In this document: positions 34,157 to 45,908 of the stretch, one piece after another
Numbering within the stretch: the stretch's first letter is position 1
Layout: the number at the start of each line of letters is the position of its first letter
From: Meiothermus sp.
GTDB taxonomy: Bacteria; Deinococcota; Deinococci; Deinococcales; Thermaceae
Direction: 5' to 3'
Assembly: GCF_025056915.1 (NCBI RefSeq)
Contig: NZ_JANWVH010000013.1
Span: 1-47,258 of the forward strand
Length of the DNA stretch: 47,258 bases
Notes under the pieces: model-generated
What the model saw: only the letters and a program-made list of their open reading frames with translations
What the model was told of the DNA's origin: nothing
Database searches by the model: none
Translations under genes and position numbers: made by a program

Positions 34157-35193
34157 CCGTTCACCTCCAGGGGAATCTCCCGACCTTCCTGAGCGCTCTT
34201 GAGGGCGGCCTCGAGCACCTCCATCAGCCGCACTGCCTGCTCCGGGGGCACGGGGTTGGGCCCCTCCTGCCGGATGGCATCGCGGACCCCCTCGTAGTAA
34301 CGCCGATAATCGCCCGGCTCCATGGGCACGCGCTCTGCGGCTCGATGGGGATGGTAGAGCCAGCCCTCGCAGGGTTCCGGCGCCCAGCCAGCCGCCCCCG
34401 GACGCAGGCCCTGCTTCAGCAGGGCTTCCTGGCCGTCGAGTCCGCTGGACACAAAACTGGCCAGTGTACCGTGAACCATAAAACGCGGACTGCCCCCCGG
34501 CACCAGCGCACTGGCGTGCAAGACCACCCGCAGCCTTGGGTAGCGCAGCAGCACGTGCACGTAATCGGGGGTTTGGGCCTGCTCACGTTGACGGGCAAGG
34601 TCGGCGTACACCGCCAGGGGCCGACCAAAGAGCTCGAGCGCCTGGTCCAGCAGGTGCGGGCCCAGATCGTACCACAGGCCGCTCCCCGGCCCGGCCTGTT
34701 CGCGCCAGCGATTCTGCACCTCGGGCCGGTAGCGGTCAAAGCGGGACTCGAAATAGATCGCCTCGCCCAGGGTTCCCTGATACAGCAGCTTTCTCAGGGT
34801 CAGATAATCGCCATCCCATCGCCGGTTTTGAAAAACCGACAGGAACCTTCCGCGGCTCCTGGCCTCCTCCTGCAAAATGCGGGCCTCAGCCGCGGTCAGG
34901 GTAAAGGGCTTGTCAACCACCACGTGTTTTCCCGCCTGCAAAGCGCTTTGGGCCAGCTCAAAATGGGTATGGTTGGGCGTAGCGATAACCACCAGGTCGA
35001 TTTGTGGATTCTCAACCACCTCCCGAAAGGTCTGGCTGACCCAAACTTCGGGCCAGTCCGAGCGCACCTGCTCCGGCTGGCTGCTTTGAATGGTGACCAG
35101 GCGCAAGCCCGGTACGGCCTGGATGACCGGTGCGTGGAAAACCCTTCCAGCCATTCCATAGCCAATCAGGGCGGTGTGAATAGGTAGGGTCAT
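34153..35193 (-). CDS. Gfo/Idh/MocA-family NAD(P) oxidoreductase
   Basis: Predicted NAD(P)-dependent dehydrogenase of sugars, inositols or similar polyols. N-terminal Rossmann fold: [18 protein letters not shown] (dinucleotide loop GYGMAGR), then [18 protein letters not shown] and the hallmark VDKPFTLT. The C-terminal domain has [10 protein letters not shown] and [19 protein letters not shown], with the catalytic DxGxHxxD pattern. 346 residues from the ATG at 35193; a TTG at 35214 would add seven. It heads the ATGA-coupled operon with UPF0303 and a class V aminotransferase. The 228 bases before glnS separate the two divergent genes. Confidence 0.88.
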   Translation of the reverse strand: MTLPIHTALIGYGMAGRVFHAPVIQAVPGLRLVTIQSSQPEQVRSDWPEVWVSQTFREVVENPQIDLVVIATPNHTHFELAQSALQAGKHVVVDKPFTLTAAEARILQEEARSRGRFLSVFQNRRWDGDYLTLRKLLYQGTLGEAIYFESRFDRYRPEVQNRWREQAGPGSGLWYDLGPHLLDQALELFGRPLAVYADLARQREQAQTPDYVHVLLRYPRLRVVLHASALVPGGSPRFMVHGTLASFVSSGLDGQEALLKQGLRPGAAGWAPEPCEGWLYHPHRAAERVPMEPGDYRRYYEGVRDAIRQEGPNPVPPEQAVRLMEVLEAALKSAQEGREIPLEVNG

Positions 35194-35421
35194 ATTCTGG
35201 CTCGAGGGCTTCAAACATTCAGCTTATGGTTGCTGGTACTTGCCGCCACCCCAACGTCGGGCTTTTATCATCTTACTTTGCCTCCCCACTTCCCAAAAAA
35301 GAGGGTAGCAACCACCCCGCGGATGGGACAAAAATGGTGGCAATGGGGCCGTAACCTGAGGCGGATGGCATATGATAAAGGTGTATCTGGGCCTTGCACA
35401 TTGTATCCTTTCCCTGTTGGC

Positions 35422-37800
<2,379 letters not shown>

Positions 37801-37801
37801 G

Positions 37802-38839
37802 CTACTTCTTGTGTTTGCTCGCCCCACACGACTCGCGAATCACCAAAGGTGTTTCAAGCAATACCTGGCGCTCGGGCGGCGGGTTGCCGCGGATAAGAGC
37901 CGAGAGCATCTCGACGGCAATGCGGCCTTGTTCAACCGGCGAGACCCGAATGGTGGTTAGGGGCGGGTTCATGTAGGGTGCAGTTGGAATGTCGTCGTAA
38001 CCTACCACCGCGATATCCTCTGGAATACGCAGTCCTTGCTCGTGGATGGCAGCCATTGCGCCCATGGCAATGGTATCGTTGCCGGCAAACAGCGCCGTAG
38101 GGTAAGGTTTGCGCCGTAGCAGCTCTTTCATGGCCTGGTAGCCACTGGCTGCGCTGTAGTTGCCATATCGCACCAGGCTCGAGCGGTAGCCTATCCCAGC
38201 CTGCTCCAGGGCTTGCCGGTAGCCCAAGTGGCGATCCCGGGTGGCCACATACGCCTCGGGCGAAAAGGTAATGTGGGCAATGCGGGTATGCCCTAAGGAG
38301 ATCAGGTGCTCGGTGGCCCGCCGACCCGCGCCAATCCCATCGGTAACAACCGAGTACCCCTCCCAGCCGGGAAACCCCAGCAAAACCACGGGATAATTTC
38401 GGCGAATCAGCTCGGGTAGCTGGCGGTCATCTGAGCGAACATTAACCGCAATAAACCCATCTATGTGCTTGCCCCTTACCAGGTCGGTATAAGCATCGGG
38501 ACGCGAGACATCCTCAACTGTTTCCAGCAATACCCGGTATCCATGCAGGTGGCTATGCTGGCTCATACTGAACAGAAGCTGCGGGATGAAGGCATCCACT
38601 TTTAGATGTTCGGCATAGGCCACCACCAGCCCAATCGTCAGGGTGCGTCCACTCACCAGGCTGCGGGCCGCCGCGTTGGGAACGTAGCCCAGCTCTGCAG
38701 CCGCTCGTAGCACTCTCTGCCGGGTCTCCTCACTAATGTTGGCCCCCGGAACGTCGTTAAGGACAAAGGAGACGGTAGTGCGGGAAACCCCGGCCCGTTT
38801 GGCAACCTGTTGACTGGTGACGGGACGATGGTCAGCCAT
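37802..38839 (-). CDS. LacI-family transcriptional regulator of the alpha-galactoside operon
   Basis: DNA-binding repressor. The N-terminal helix-turn-helix and hinge are TSQQVAKRAGVSRTTVSFVL (8-27) and ETRQRVLRAAAELGYVPNAAAR; a periplasmic-binding-protein-like sensor domain fills 60-335 (TIGLVVAYAEHL ... ALFAGNDTIAMGAMAA ... VVGYDDIPTAPYMNPPLTTI). 345 residues. It is the last gene of the operon and also has a TATAAT box (38855-38850, minus) in front of it, so it can be expressed alone. The ligand is probably an alpha-galactoside such as melibiose or raffinose, by context only. It likely binds the tandem sites at 45909-45933. Confidence 0.92.
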   Translation of the reverse strand: MADHRPVTSQQVAKRAGVSRTTVSFVLNDVPGANISEETRQRVLRAAAELGYVPNAAARSLVSGRTLTIGLVVAYAEHLKVDAFIPQLLFSMSQHSHLHGYRVLLETVEDVSRPDAYTDLVRGKHIDGFIAVNVRSDDRQLPELIRRNYPVVLLGFPGWEGYSVVTDGIGAGRRATEHLISLGHTRIAHITFSPEAYVATRDRHLGYRQALEQAGIGYRSSLVRYGNYSAASGYQAMKELLRRKPYPTALFAGNDTIAMGAMAAIHEQGLRIPEDIAVVGYDDIPTAPYMNPPLTTIRVSPVEQGRIAVEMLSALIRGNPPPERQVLLETPLVIRESCGASKHKK

Positions 38840-38849
38840 ACCTTTTTCG

Positions 38850-38855
38850 ATTATA
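38850..38855 (-). promoter_or_regulatory. Internal promoter of the lacI-type gene
   Basis: Perfect TATAAT on the minus strand, ten bases before the ATG, with AAAAAGG between as a possible ribosome-binding site. The octamer TAGAAGGC occurs twice around it (38853-38874), a possible autoregulatory site. Confidence 0.5.
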
Positions 38856-38865
38856 GAAGGCCTTT

Positions 38866-40209
38866 CTAGAAGGCAGCTGCGTAACTGCGCAGGTTGACGG
38901 GAATAAACTCGCCGTGTGCCTCCAGCAGTTCATCTACCAGCTTCCAGATTTGCTCGAGGTCGAGCTCGGCTGCCGTGTGCGGATCCAGCATGGCGGCATG
39001 ATAGAGGTGTTCGCGCTTACCGGTCAGGATGGCCTCTACGGTGAGCTCTTGCACGTTGATATTGGTTCGCATCAAGGCCGCTAGCTGAGGCGGAAGCACC
39101 CCTATTTTGGTGGGCTGAATGCCATTCTTGTCTACCAAGCAGGGCACTTCCACACAGCAGCCCTGGGGCAGGTTATCAATTAGGCCGTGGTTCAGCACAT
39201 TACCATAGACCACCCTGGGCTGGCCGGTCTCGAGGGAGTGGATGATACCCGAGCCATATTCCACGCTGCGCCGAACCTCGAGTGGTGCGCGCTCGCTCAG
39301 AAGCTCCTGACGCTGGGTCTCCCAGCCAGCAATCTGGGCCTCGCACCTGCGAACATACTCGTCCAGGGGAATCCCGTATCGCTCGATCAGGTCGGGGCGA
39401 TCGCGCTTGATGAAGTAGGGCAGGTACTCGGCGTGGTGCTCGCTGCTCTCGGTGACAAAATAGCCCAGCCTTTTGAACATCTCATAGCGCACCCGATCAG
39501 GGAGTTGAACCTCGCCATGGTCGCGGTATGGGGTCTGGCCACTCTCGGCAAAGGTGCGCAAGCGGGGGTAGAGGTCTTGACCCTGGTGCTCGAGCCTCAA
39601 GAAATAGGCCATATGGTTGATGCCCGCAACCAGGTAGTTGACTTCCTCCACCGGCACCCCAATGTCGCGGCAAATTTCACCGGCTGTGTGCTGCACACTA
39701 TGACACAGCCCGATGGAGCGGATGGGGCTGGCTTTCTGCAAGGCCCACATGATCATGGCCATGGGGTTGACATAGTTGAGGTGCAGTACCTCGGGACAGA
39801 GTCGTTCCATGTCCCGGCTCATCTCCAGAAGGACAGGAATGGTTCGTACCGCCCGCATAATGCCACCAATGCCCAAAGTGTCAGCAATGGTCTGGCGCAA
39901 GCCGTATTTCTTGGGAATCTCGAAGTCAATTACTGTGGCGGGCTTATATCCCCCAACCTGAATCATGTTAATGGCATAGTGGGCGCCGTCCAGAGCACGT
40001 TCTCGGTCGGTGGTGACCACTATTCGGGGTTTTGCTGAGAGCGCTTGGGCCACTTTGCGGGCTACGATCTCGGAAGTGGCCAGTCTTTCGGCATCAATGT
40101 CATACAGCACCAGTTCCGACTCGGCAAGCTCGGGAAAAGAGAGGATATCGCCGATCAAGTTCTTGGCAAAAACCGTGCTTCCTGCGCCTATGAAGGTGAT
40201 TTTGGGCAT
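38866..40209 (-). CDS. melA: Alpha-galactosidase, glycoside hydrolase family 4
   Basis: Cytosolic hydrolase using NAD+ and a divalent metal by the GH4 redox mechanism. The dinucleotide loop ITFIGAGSTVFAKNL opens the protein. The family's substrate-telling motif is C169-H170-S171-V172 (GLCHSVQH), the form found in alpha-galactosidases. N148 (NYVNPM) and H199 (GINHMAYF) complete the metal/substrate site. 447 residues, usual. ATG at 40209 with AAGGAG six bases upstream. It follows an unusual membrane protein gene by ten bases and precedes the LacI gene. Confidence 0.94.
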   Translation of the reverse strand: MPKITFIGAGSTVFAKNLIGDILSFPELAESELVLYDIDAERLATSEIVARKVAQALSAKPRIVVTTDRERALDGAHYAINMIQVGGYKPATVIDFEIPKKYGLRQTIADTLGIGGIMRAVRTIPVLLEMSRDMERLCPEVLHLNYVNPMAMIMWALQKASPIRSIGLCHSVQHTAGEICRDIGVPVEEVNYLVAGINHMAYFLRLEHQGQDLYPRLRTFAESGQTPYRDHGEVQLPDRVRYEMFKRLGYFVTESSEHHAEYLPYFIKRDRPDLIERYGIPLDEYVRRCEAQIAGWETQRQELLSERAPLEVRRSVEYGSGIIHSLETGQPRVVYGNVLNHGLIDNLPQGCCVEVPCLVDKNGIQPTKIGVLPPQLAALMRTNINVQELTVEAILTGKREHLYHAAMLDPHTAAELDLEQIWKLVDELLEAHGEFIPVNLRSYAAAF

Positions 40210-40219
40210 AGGATTCTCC

Positions 40220-40954
40220 TTAGCGGGGTTGAATAAGGCGAGCCAGTTGGGTGTGGGCCGCTAACACCAGCAACCCGGTCTCGCCCAAATTCCAAAGGAA
40301 GTGGATGGCCACTCGGGGTAACGTCGTAAGGCCCGGAACGCCGGTGCAGAGGTTGTTCTCTGCCAACCAGCCGTCGCGGCCCAGGATGCCCGGGAGGGCC
40401 TGGGCAACTTGGAAGCCCGAGAGGCCCAGCGCACCGAGTTCAGCTTGGAGTTGCAAGTAGCGTAGTAGCAGGTAGGCGTGCTCGAGGGTGTGCGCCGTAG
40501 TCCAGCCTAAAAGCGCCCAACCCCAGAAACCGCGCAACCCTCGCCGCAGCAAAAAAATCACCATAGACAGCACAAAAACATTCCAAAGGAAGTGCACCCA
40601 TTCAACATTGAGCGAGGAGATGAGCCCTTGGGACAGGATGGGAGGACGATTGAGCAGGTAATACTGCACCATCTGTACGGTGTGCTCTAAAAAGTGAAAA
40701 CCCTGGAGCATCAGCAAAGCGCTTAGCACAAAGGCAGCAGCTCCCAAGCACCTAAAGTCGTCCCACCACTTGAGCCCCACCGGCACGGCCACCACACCCA
40801 AAAAAACCAGCGTCCCGCCCCAGACGGGCAGGCCGGCTCCATATACCCCTACCCCGGCCAGCACCAGTCCCAAAGCCCCCAAAAGCAGCAATAGCTCGCG
40901 GTAGACCCGGAAGCTAAGCAGTCCAGCAAGACTTCTAGGGGGGGTAGGACTCAC
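40220..40954 (-). CDS. Polytopic membrane protein with duplicated HxxEH and HFLWN motifs (unrecognised)
   Basis: Family not recognised. 244 residues, about six membrane helices. Two copies of a motif pair are clear: H87-F-L-E90-H91 then H121-F-L-W-N125, and H155-T-L-E158-H159 then H218-F-L-W-N222. All are in or next to predicted helices, so the protein is an internal duplication that could bind heme or metal within the membrane, or be a membrane enzyme; this is inference. It starts with GTG at 40954, whose GTGA overlaps the stop of the FG-GAP gene, so the two are co-translated. The frame is open 30 codons further upstream inside that gene. melA follows after ten bases. Confidence 0.8.
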   Translation of the reverse strand: MSPTPPRSLAGLLSFRVYRELLLLLGALGLVLAGVGVYGAGLPVWGGTLVFLGVVAVPVGLKWWDDFRCLGAAAFVLSALLMLQGFHFLEHTVQMVQYYLLNRPPILSQGLISSLNVEWVHFLWNVFVLSMVIFLLRRGLRGFWGWALLGWTTAHTLEHAYLLLRYLQLQAELGALGLSGFQVAQALPGILGRDGWLAENNLCTGVPGLTTLPRVAIHFLWNLGETGLLVLAAHTQLARLIQPR

Positions 40955-42585
40955 GGGGTCTCCCTTCGGATCAGGGTCAGCAGTTGGCCGGCCCTTGCCG
41001 CTTGCCAGGAGCGTTTTCCATCGGGCCAGACCACCTCGAGCCACCCCTCCTCCTGGGGTAGGGCAAAATGCAGCCGGGGTGCGTCGCCCGAGAGATAGCC
41101 ACTAGTCGCCGTGACTTGCCGCCACTGCCGCCAGCCATTGCTGTGCAAAATCACCGCGGCCCCTATGGCGCGGGTGTTCTGGCTCTGTGGCCAGCGAAGC
41201 TCGACTTCCAGGGTGGGGTGGCCACAGAGCCGGTTTTCAAAGAGCTGGGCCGGGCTGCTCAGGTTGTTGACCACAATGTCCAGGTCGCCATCGTTGTCCA
41301 GGTCTGCCATGCTCATGCCTCGAGCACTGCGCTTCGAACCCAGTTTCCAGTCCGGCTGATGCTCGAACCGGCCTCTTTGGTTGCGAAAGACCCGGTTTTC
41401 TTCGATCAGCTCGCCACCCGGCAAATAAGGAAACTGCTCGATATCCATCATGCCGTTCACCACATAGAGGTCTTGCCAGCCGTCGCTGTCCAGGTCGCCA
41501 AACTTGGCCGACCAACTCCAACCGGTAGCATCCAGACCAAGCGCATAGGCCATATTGCGAAAGCCCTGGGCCTGCCGAACCTGCAACATGTTCTCGGTTT
41601 TCTGGGGGCCCTGCGTACGGAATTTTTTGTAGCCCCGCTCCAGCAAGGGCATCCAGGTAGCCAGGGTCTTGAGGTCGCGGAAATCCGGTTTCATGTCGGT
41701 AGAAAAAAGCTCGGGCACACCGTCGTTTTGGATATCGCCCAGGGCAAAACCCATGGGGTGCTTGCTAAACTGCCGGAAGGGTTGAAACTGCTGCCAGGTT
41801 CCATCATCCCAGCGCCAGGCCATATCGGGCAGGTCGAAGTCGTTGCCCACAATCAAGTCGCGCTGCCCGTCCAGGTCTGCATCGAAGGCCACCAGCCCCA
41901 GGGCAAATGCCTTGGGGTATAGACGTTGTTCTGTATAGCCCTGTGGGCCTGCTTCATATAAAAACACCCCAGCCCCTCGGCCAAACAAGAATCCGTCGCG
42001 GTTCTCGGCCTCGAGGATCGGATCATACGAGGCGGTGACCAAATCCAACCGACCCCGCCCCAATAGGTCATCCCACAAAAACACGAAAGCCGGATGGCGC
42101 ACCCCTTCCAAACGTTGCTGTACAAAACGCCCATTTTGATTGCGCCAGTAACTGGGATAAGAGTTGTTATGGGTAAAAGTGATGTCCAGCCAGCCATCCG
42201 CATCCACATCTACCAAGGCTACCGCCTTAGTACCTTCTGTGGGTAAAGCCTCCCGTTCAAAGCGGAGTTGACCCTGGTTCCAAAAAACACTGGCCTCGCC
42301 GACCTGGGAAGCCAGCACGATCTCGATGAGGCCATCGTTATTGAGGTCGCCTAGCCCCACCCCTGCGCCATTGCCGTCGAAACCCCGCACCGGCCATGTG
42401 CGGCCCTGGGCAGTGTGTGGCAAATCGTGGGCTTCAAAAGCAGTACCGCACAAACCCTGTTCAAGTTTCACAAAATCTACCGTTATCGCTACCGTGCCAT
42501 CGGAAGGGGCATGCGGTGGGGATGCGCCAGCATCCAAAGACCCTAGAAGGAGGGCTAGGGCTACCTTGGATAGTGCTGCGCGCAT
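40951..42585 (-). CDS. Secreted FG-GAP beta-propeller protein with ASPIC/UnbV domain (CRTAC1-like)
   Basis: Predicted exported protein. A signal peptide, MRAALSKVALALLLGSLDAG, opens it. At least six calcium-loop repeats of the integrin/FG-GAP kind follow: DLNNDG, DVDADG, DADLDG, DIQNDG, DLDSDG, DLDNDGDLD, forming a beta-propeller. The C-terminal ~100 residues (RAIGAAVIL ... VTATSGYLSGDAPRLHFALP ... WLEVVWPDGKRSW) are an ASPIC/UnbV domain. 544 residues from the ATG at 42585; an upstream GTG is possible. Role unknown, perhaps binding a glycan or surface partner. It lies inside the sugar operon, between the binding protein and the membrane protein it overlaps. Confidence 0.9.
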   Translation of the reverse strand: MRAALSKVALALLLGSLDAGASPPHAPSDGTVAITVDFVKLEQGLCGTAFEAHDLPHTAQGRTWPVRGFDGNGAGVGLGDLNNDGLIEIVLASQVGEASVFWNQGQLRFEREALPTEGTKAVALVDVDADGWLDITFTHNNSYPSYWRNQNGRFVQQRLEGVRHPAFVFLWDDLLGRGRLDLVTASYDPILEAENRDGFLFGRGAGVFLYEAGPQGYTEQRLYPKAFALGLVAFDADLDGQRDLIVGNDFDLPDMAWRWDDGTWQQFQPFRQFSKHPMGFALGDIQNDGVPELFSTDMKPDFRDLKTLATWMPLLERGYKKFRTQGPQKTENMLQVRQAQGFRNMAYALGLDATGWSWSAKFGDLDSDGWQDLYVVNGMMDIEQFPYLPGGELIEENRVFRNQRGRFEHQPDWKLGSKRSARGMSMADLDNDGDLDIVVNNLSSPAQLFENRLCGHPTLEVELRWPQSQNTRAIGAAVILHSNGWRQWRQVTATSGYLSGDAPRLHFALPQEEGWLEVVWPDGKRSWQAARAGQLLTLIRRETP

Positions 42586-42645
42586 CACCACACCCCATGC
42601 GGATAAGGCTAGGGGGGAGAAATGCCTCCCCACCCTCCAGGCAAT

Positions 42646-43959
42646 CTAGCGAAAGAGGGCATTCACCTTGGCATTGGCTTCGCGCAGGGCATCCACTGCG
42701 GTGACCTTGCCCAAGAAGATAGAGTCCATCGCAGCTTGCATGATGCTACTGACCTCGGAAGCCTTGTCGGCGATGGGGAACAAGAAAGTGGCTCCAGGGG
42801 TGTTGGCCACAGTTGTAAAGGCACTCACGTCAATGCCTTTGGAGGCATGCGCCTTCAGGGCAGCATCCACCCCGGACTTGATGGCTGGGAAGACCACCCC
42901 AAAGCTCCCCACAATGTTCTGGCAGGCCGGAGAACCCATGAACCTGACCCACCGCCAGGCCTCTTCTTTCTTTTTACTGCCCACCCAGATGTTGTCTGCC
43001 AGACCGTTGAACATGCTCTTGCGTCCCAGCGGCCCTATGGGCAAAGGGGCCCAACCGTATTCAAACTTGGTGTTGTCGCGGAAGTAGGTGATCATCCAAG
43101 AGCCCTGGGGCATCATGGCTGCTTTCCCCGAGGTAAAAAGCGGTTCGACACCACCGCTGGTGGGCAGATCCTTGAAGGGCACAGCAATACCTCGCTTCAG
43201 CCCGAGGTCGGCTAGCCACTGGATGGTCTCGGCCAGCTTGGGGCTATCGTAGTAGTACTTGCGCGACCAGGGACCATCGTTGAACTTGAAACCATTGGCA
43301 ACTGCCAGCCAGCTCCACTCGGTCTGACCGTACCCTCCCCCATTGGGGCTAACCCAGCCGTACTGCACCACGTTTTTCGGGTCGAAGCGAGGGCTCAAGG
43401 CATTGTTGCCGTTCTTATCTTTGGTTAGACGGGCCAGAATCTGACCGAAGGTGCCACCGTCCTTGGGATTCCAAGTCCAGTTCTTGATTTGCGCTTCTGT
43501 AACCCCCGCCTCTCTCAACATTTTCTTGTTGTAGACAATGGCAACGGTGTCCCAATCCTTGGGCAAACCATACTGCTTACCGTCTTTTCCCCATAAATCA
43601 TAGAGGCCAGGATAGTAGATTTTGGTGTCCAGATTATCCCGCTTGATGTAAGGAGTTAGGTCAACAATCTGGTTGTTGAGCGCAAACTCAGGGTACTTGG
43701 CCAGATGGCTGGTAAAGACATCGGGAGCAGTACCCGCAACGAAGCCCGTGGTGATGCTGGTCCAGTAGTCATCCCAGCCTTTTTGCTCAATCTTTACACG
43801 GATGTTGGGGTTTTGTTTGTTGAACTCGGCTGCACAAGCTTCATACGCGGGCTTCTGGTTGGCATCCCACAACCAGTAAGAGACCTCGGTCTGGGCTAGG
43901 GCGGTACCCAGTAAACCTGAAATGGCCAGCATCCCTACTTTTTGAGCCAGTTGTTGCAT
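42646..43959 (-). CDS. ABC sugar transporter substrate-binding protein (CUT1)
   Basis: Extracellular binding protein for the operon's sugar, probably an alpha-galactoside. Residues 1-22 are a signal peptide (LAISGLLGTALAQ) without a lipobox cysteine, so the mature protein may be free or held by other means. The fold signature of family 1 binding proteins is seen in APDVFTSHLAKYPEFA, GLPKDWDTVAIVYNKKML and GKAAMMPQGSWMITYF. 437 residues. ATG at 43959 with a strong GGAGGAG five bases upstream, better than other sites in the operon, fitting the need for excess binding protein. Confidence 0.93.
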   Translation of the reverse strand: MQQLAQKVGMLAISGLLGTALAQTEVSYWLWDANQKPAYEACAAEFNKQNPNIRVKIEQKGWDDYWTSITTGFVAGTAPDVFTSHLAKYPEFALNNQIVDLTPYIKRDNLDTKIYYPGLYDLWGKDGKQYGLPKDWDTVAIVYNKKMLREAGVTEAQIKNWTWNPKDGGTFGQILARLTKDKNGNNALSPRFDPKNVVQYGWVSPNGGGYGQTEWSWLAVANGFKFNDGPWSRKYYYDSPKLAETIQWLADLGLKRGIAVPFKDLPTSGGVEPLFTSGKAAMMPQGSWMITYFRDNTKFEYGWAPLPIGPLGRKSMFNGLADNIWVGSKKKEEAWRWVRFMGSPACQNIVGSFGVVFPAIKSGVDAALKAHASKGIDVSAFTTVANTPGATFLFPIADKASEVSSIMQAAMDSIFLGKVTAVDALREANAKVNALFR

Positions 43960-44035
43960 GTTTCTCCTCCAAAAAAAGAAGCCTAAGACGGGTTTGCCAA
44001 TCTCTCTTTAGACTTGTTCTCCTACCTCCTTTACG

Positions 44036-44944
44036 TCATTTCACGCCACTGAATTGCAGCGACTCCACCACCTGACGCCCCAGCACCAAGAGCAGGATGA
44101 TCACTGGAATGATTGCAAGGGACGTTGCTGCCATAATTCCGGTCCAGTCCGCACCACCCTGGGGTGACTGCGATTGAAAGGCCTTGAGGGCCACCGTAAT
44201 TACCTGCCATTCATCTCCCCTGGCCACGATGTAGGGCCAGAAGAACTCGTTCCAGGTAGCAATAGCGGTGAGGATGCTCAGGGTGGCAATAGGGGTTTTG
44301 CTAATAGGCAGCACCAGCCGCCAGAAGATGTAAAAAGGCGAAGCCCCATCCAGGTAGGCGGCCTCCTCGAGCTCTTTGGGCATCGAAAGGAAAAACTGCC
44401 GCAGGAAGAACACCGCAAATGGCGCCATCAGGACATAAGGCGCTACCATTCCCTGGAATGTGTTGAGCCAGCCCAGATCGCGCATAAGGATGAAATTGGG
44501 TATGAACAACACCACGCCCGGGATCATGGTGGCCGACAGAAAAAGGAAGAAGATCAGGTCTCGGCCAGGAAACTTCAGACGTGCAAAGGCATAGGCCGCC
44601 AGGGCGCTGAAGAAGGTCTGGAATATCACCACACAAGCCGTAAAGAGCAGAGAGTTGCGCAGTGCGTGCGCGAAGTTGATTACCGCTCCAGAGCCTCCTG
44701 CCGCCTGGTTTTGCTCGAGGCTCAAGAAACCAAGCACGCGCTCAAAATTAATCAGGGTCGGCGTGCTGGGAAAAAGCCTGGTGGACTCAGCAAAAAGATC
44801 CTTGGCGGGGGTAATGGCCGTCTTGAGTACTACCCACAATGGAAACAGGGTGACAAAGATCATTATCACCAACAGCAACCACGACAGCGCGAGCCCCCAA
44901 GAAAATCTGCGCACTTCTCTGGTAGAGGAAAAAGTAGGTTCCAT
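44036..44944 (-). CDS. ABC sugar permease, MalG type
   Basis: Second inner-membrane subunit of the CUT1 transporter. About six helices in 302 residues. The ATPase-docking EAA loop is EELEEAAYLDGASPFYIFWR-like (ELEEAAYLDGASPFYIFW, then LVLPISKTPIAT) in the second half. It begins nine bases after the MalF-type gene and is followed after 76 bases by the binding protein gene. No ATPase gene is in the operon, so a shared MalK/MsmK-type ATPase encoded elsewhere must power it. Confidence 0.93.
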   Translation of the reverse strand: MEPTFSSTREVRRFSWGLALSWLLLVIMIFVTLFPLWVVLKTAITPAKDLFAESTRLFPSTPTLINFERVLGFLSLEQNQAAGGSGAVINFAHALRNSLLFTACVVIFQTFFSALAAYAFARLKFPGRDLIFFLFLSATMIPGVVLFIPNFILMRDLGWLNTFQGMVAPYVLMAPFAVFFLRQFFLSMPKELEEAAYLDGASPFYIFWRLVLPISKTPIATLSILTAIATWNEFFWPYIVARGDEWQVITVALKAFQSQSPQGGADWTGIMAATSLAIIPVIILLLVLGRQVVESLQFSGVK

Positions 44945-44953
44945 AGCGCACCT

Positions 44954-45883
44954 CTATCCCAGGTCGGACTGATTGGCCCGCAACAGGCGCATCTGCACTA
45001 GGGTGAACGCAATCAGGATCAAGAACAACACCACCGACATGGCCGACGCATAGCCCATTCGCAGGAAATTAAAGGCATTTTCGGAGATATACCAGACAAT
45101 GACTCGAGTGGCATCCACCGGGCCCCCACCTGTGGTTACTGCAATCATGTCGTAGACTTGAAATGAGCCAATAACGCTGGTAACCAACACAAAAGCCATT
45201 ACCGGTCGCAGTAGCGGCAGGGTGATGTGCCAGAAGGTATGCCATTCGCTCGAGCCATCAATTGAAGCGGCTTCATAGAGTGAGCGGGGAATGGACTGCA
45301 AGCCTGCATAAAAAAGCAAGGCCGTAAGACCCATGTGTTTCCAGATGTTTACAGCAGCCACCGAAGCCAGGGCCTGATCGGGCGAGCCAAAAAAGGGTTG
45401 CCTCTCAACGCCCAGCCCCTGTATGAAGGCGTTGATATATCCCAACTGGGGGTTTGTCAGCCAAACAAAAATCATGCCTGCCACAATGCTCGAGAGCAGG
45501 TACGGCAGAATAATCACTGCCCGTAGCCACAGTGCCCGCACCACCCGATCCATCAGTACCGCTAGAAAGAGTCCCAACGCCGTTTGGATAGGAATGTTGT
45601 ACAGCACGTAGAGTCCGGTAACCCGCAAAGAGTGCCAGAAGTTTTCATCGGCAATCAATCTGCCGTAGTTTTCCAGCCCTACTCCTTTGGGCGGACGCAA
45701 CAAGTTCCAGTCGGTAAAGCTAATCTCCACAGCACGGAACACGGGAATAAGGTAGAACAGCACGAATCCAATCAGAGCGGGTAGTATGAACAAGAAACCC
45801 GTTAGGGCCTCTCGACTCAGGGTGCGACCCCGCCACCCCCTTGGCAAAGTATGAACTGCCTCTTTCGGGTCATCTGACGTCAT
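44954..45883 (-). CDS. ABC sugar permease, MalF type
   Basis: First inner-membrane subunit of the CUT1 transporter and first gene of the operon. About six helices in 309 residues; the N-terminus is cytosolic. The EAA loop is SLYEAASIDGSSEWHTFWHI followed by TLPLLRPVM. ATG at 45883 with AGGGGG about six bases upstream. The promoter and two operator-like 12-mers lie 26-83 bases upstream. It works with the MalG-type subunit and binding protein that follow. Confidence 0.93.
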   Translation of the reverse strand: MTSDDPKEAVHTLPRGWRGRTLSREALTGFLFILPALIGFVLFYLIPVFRAVEISFTDWNLLRPPKGVGLENYGRLIADENFWHSLRVTGLYVLYNIPIQTALGLFLAVLMDRVVRALWLRAVIILPYLLSSIVAGMIFVWLTNPQLGYINAFIQGLGVERQPFFGSPDQALASVAAVNIWKHMGLTALLFYAGLQSIPRSLYEAASIDGSSEWHTFWHITLPLLRPVMAFVLVTSVIGSFQVYDMIAVTTGGGPVDATRVIVWYISENAFNFLRMGYASAMSVVLFLILIAFTLVQMRLLRANQSDLG

Positions 45884-45908
45884 GCCTACCCCCTATAACC
45901 TCATGGGA

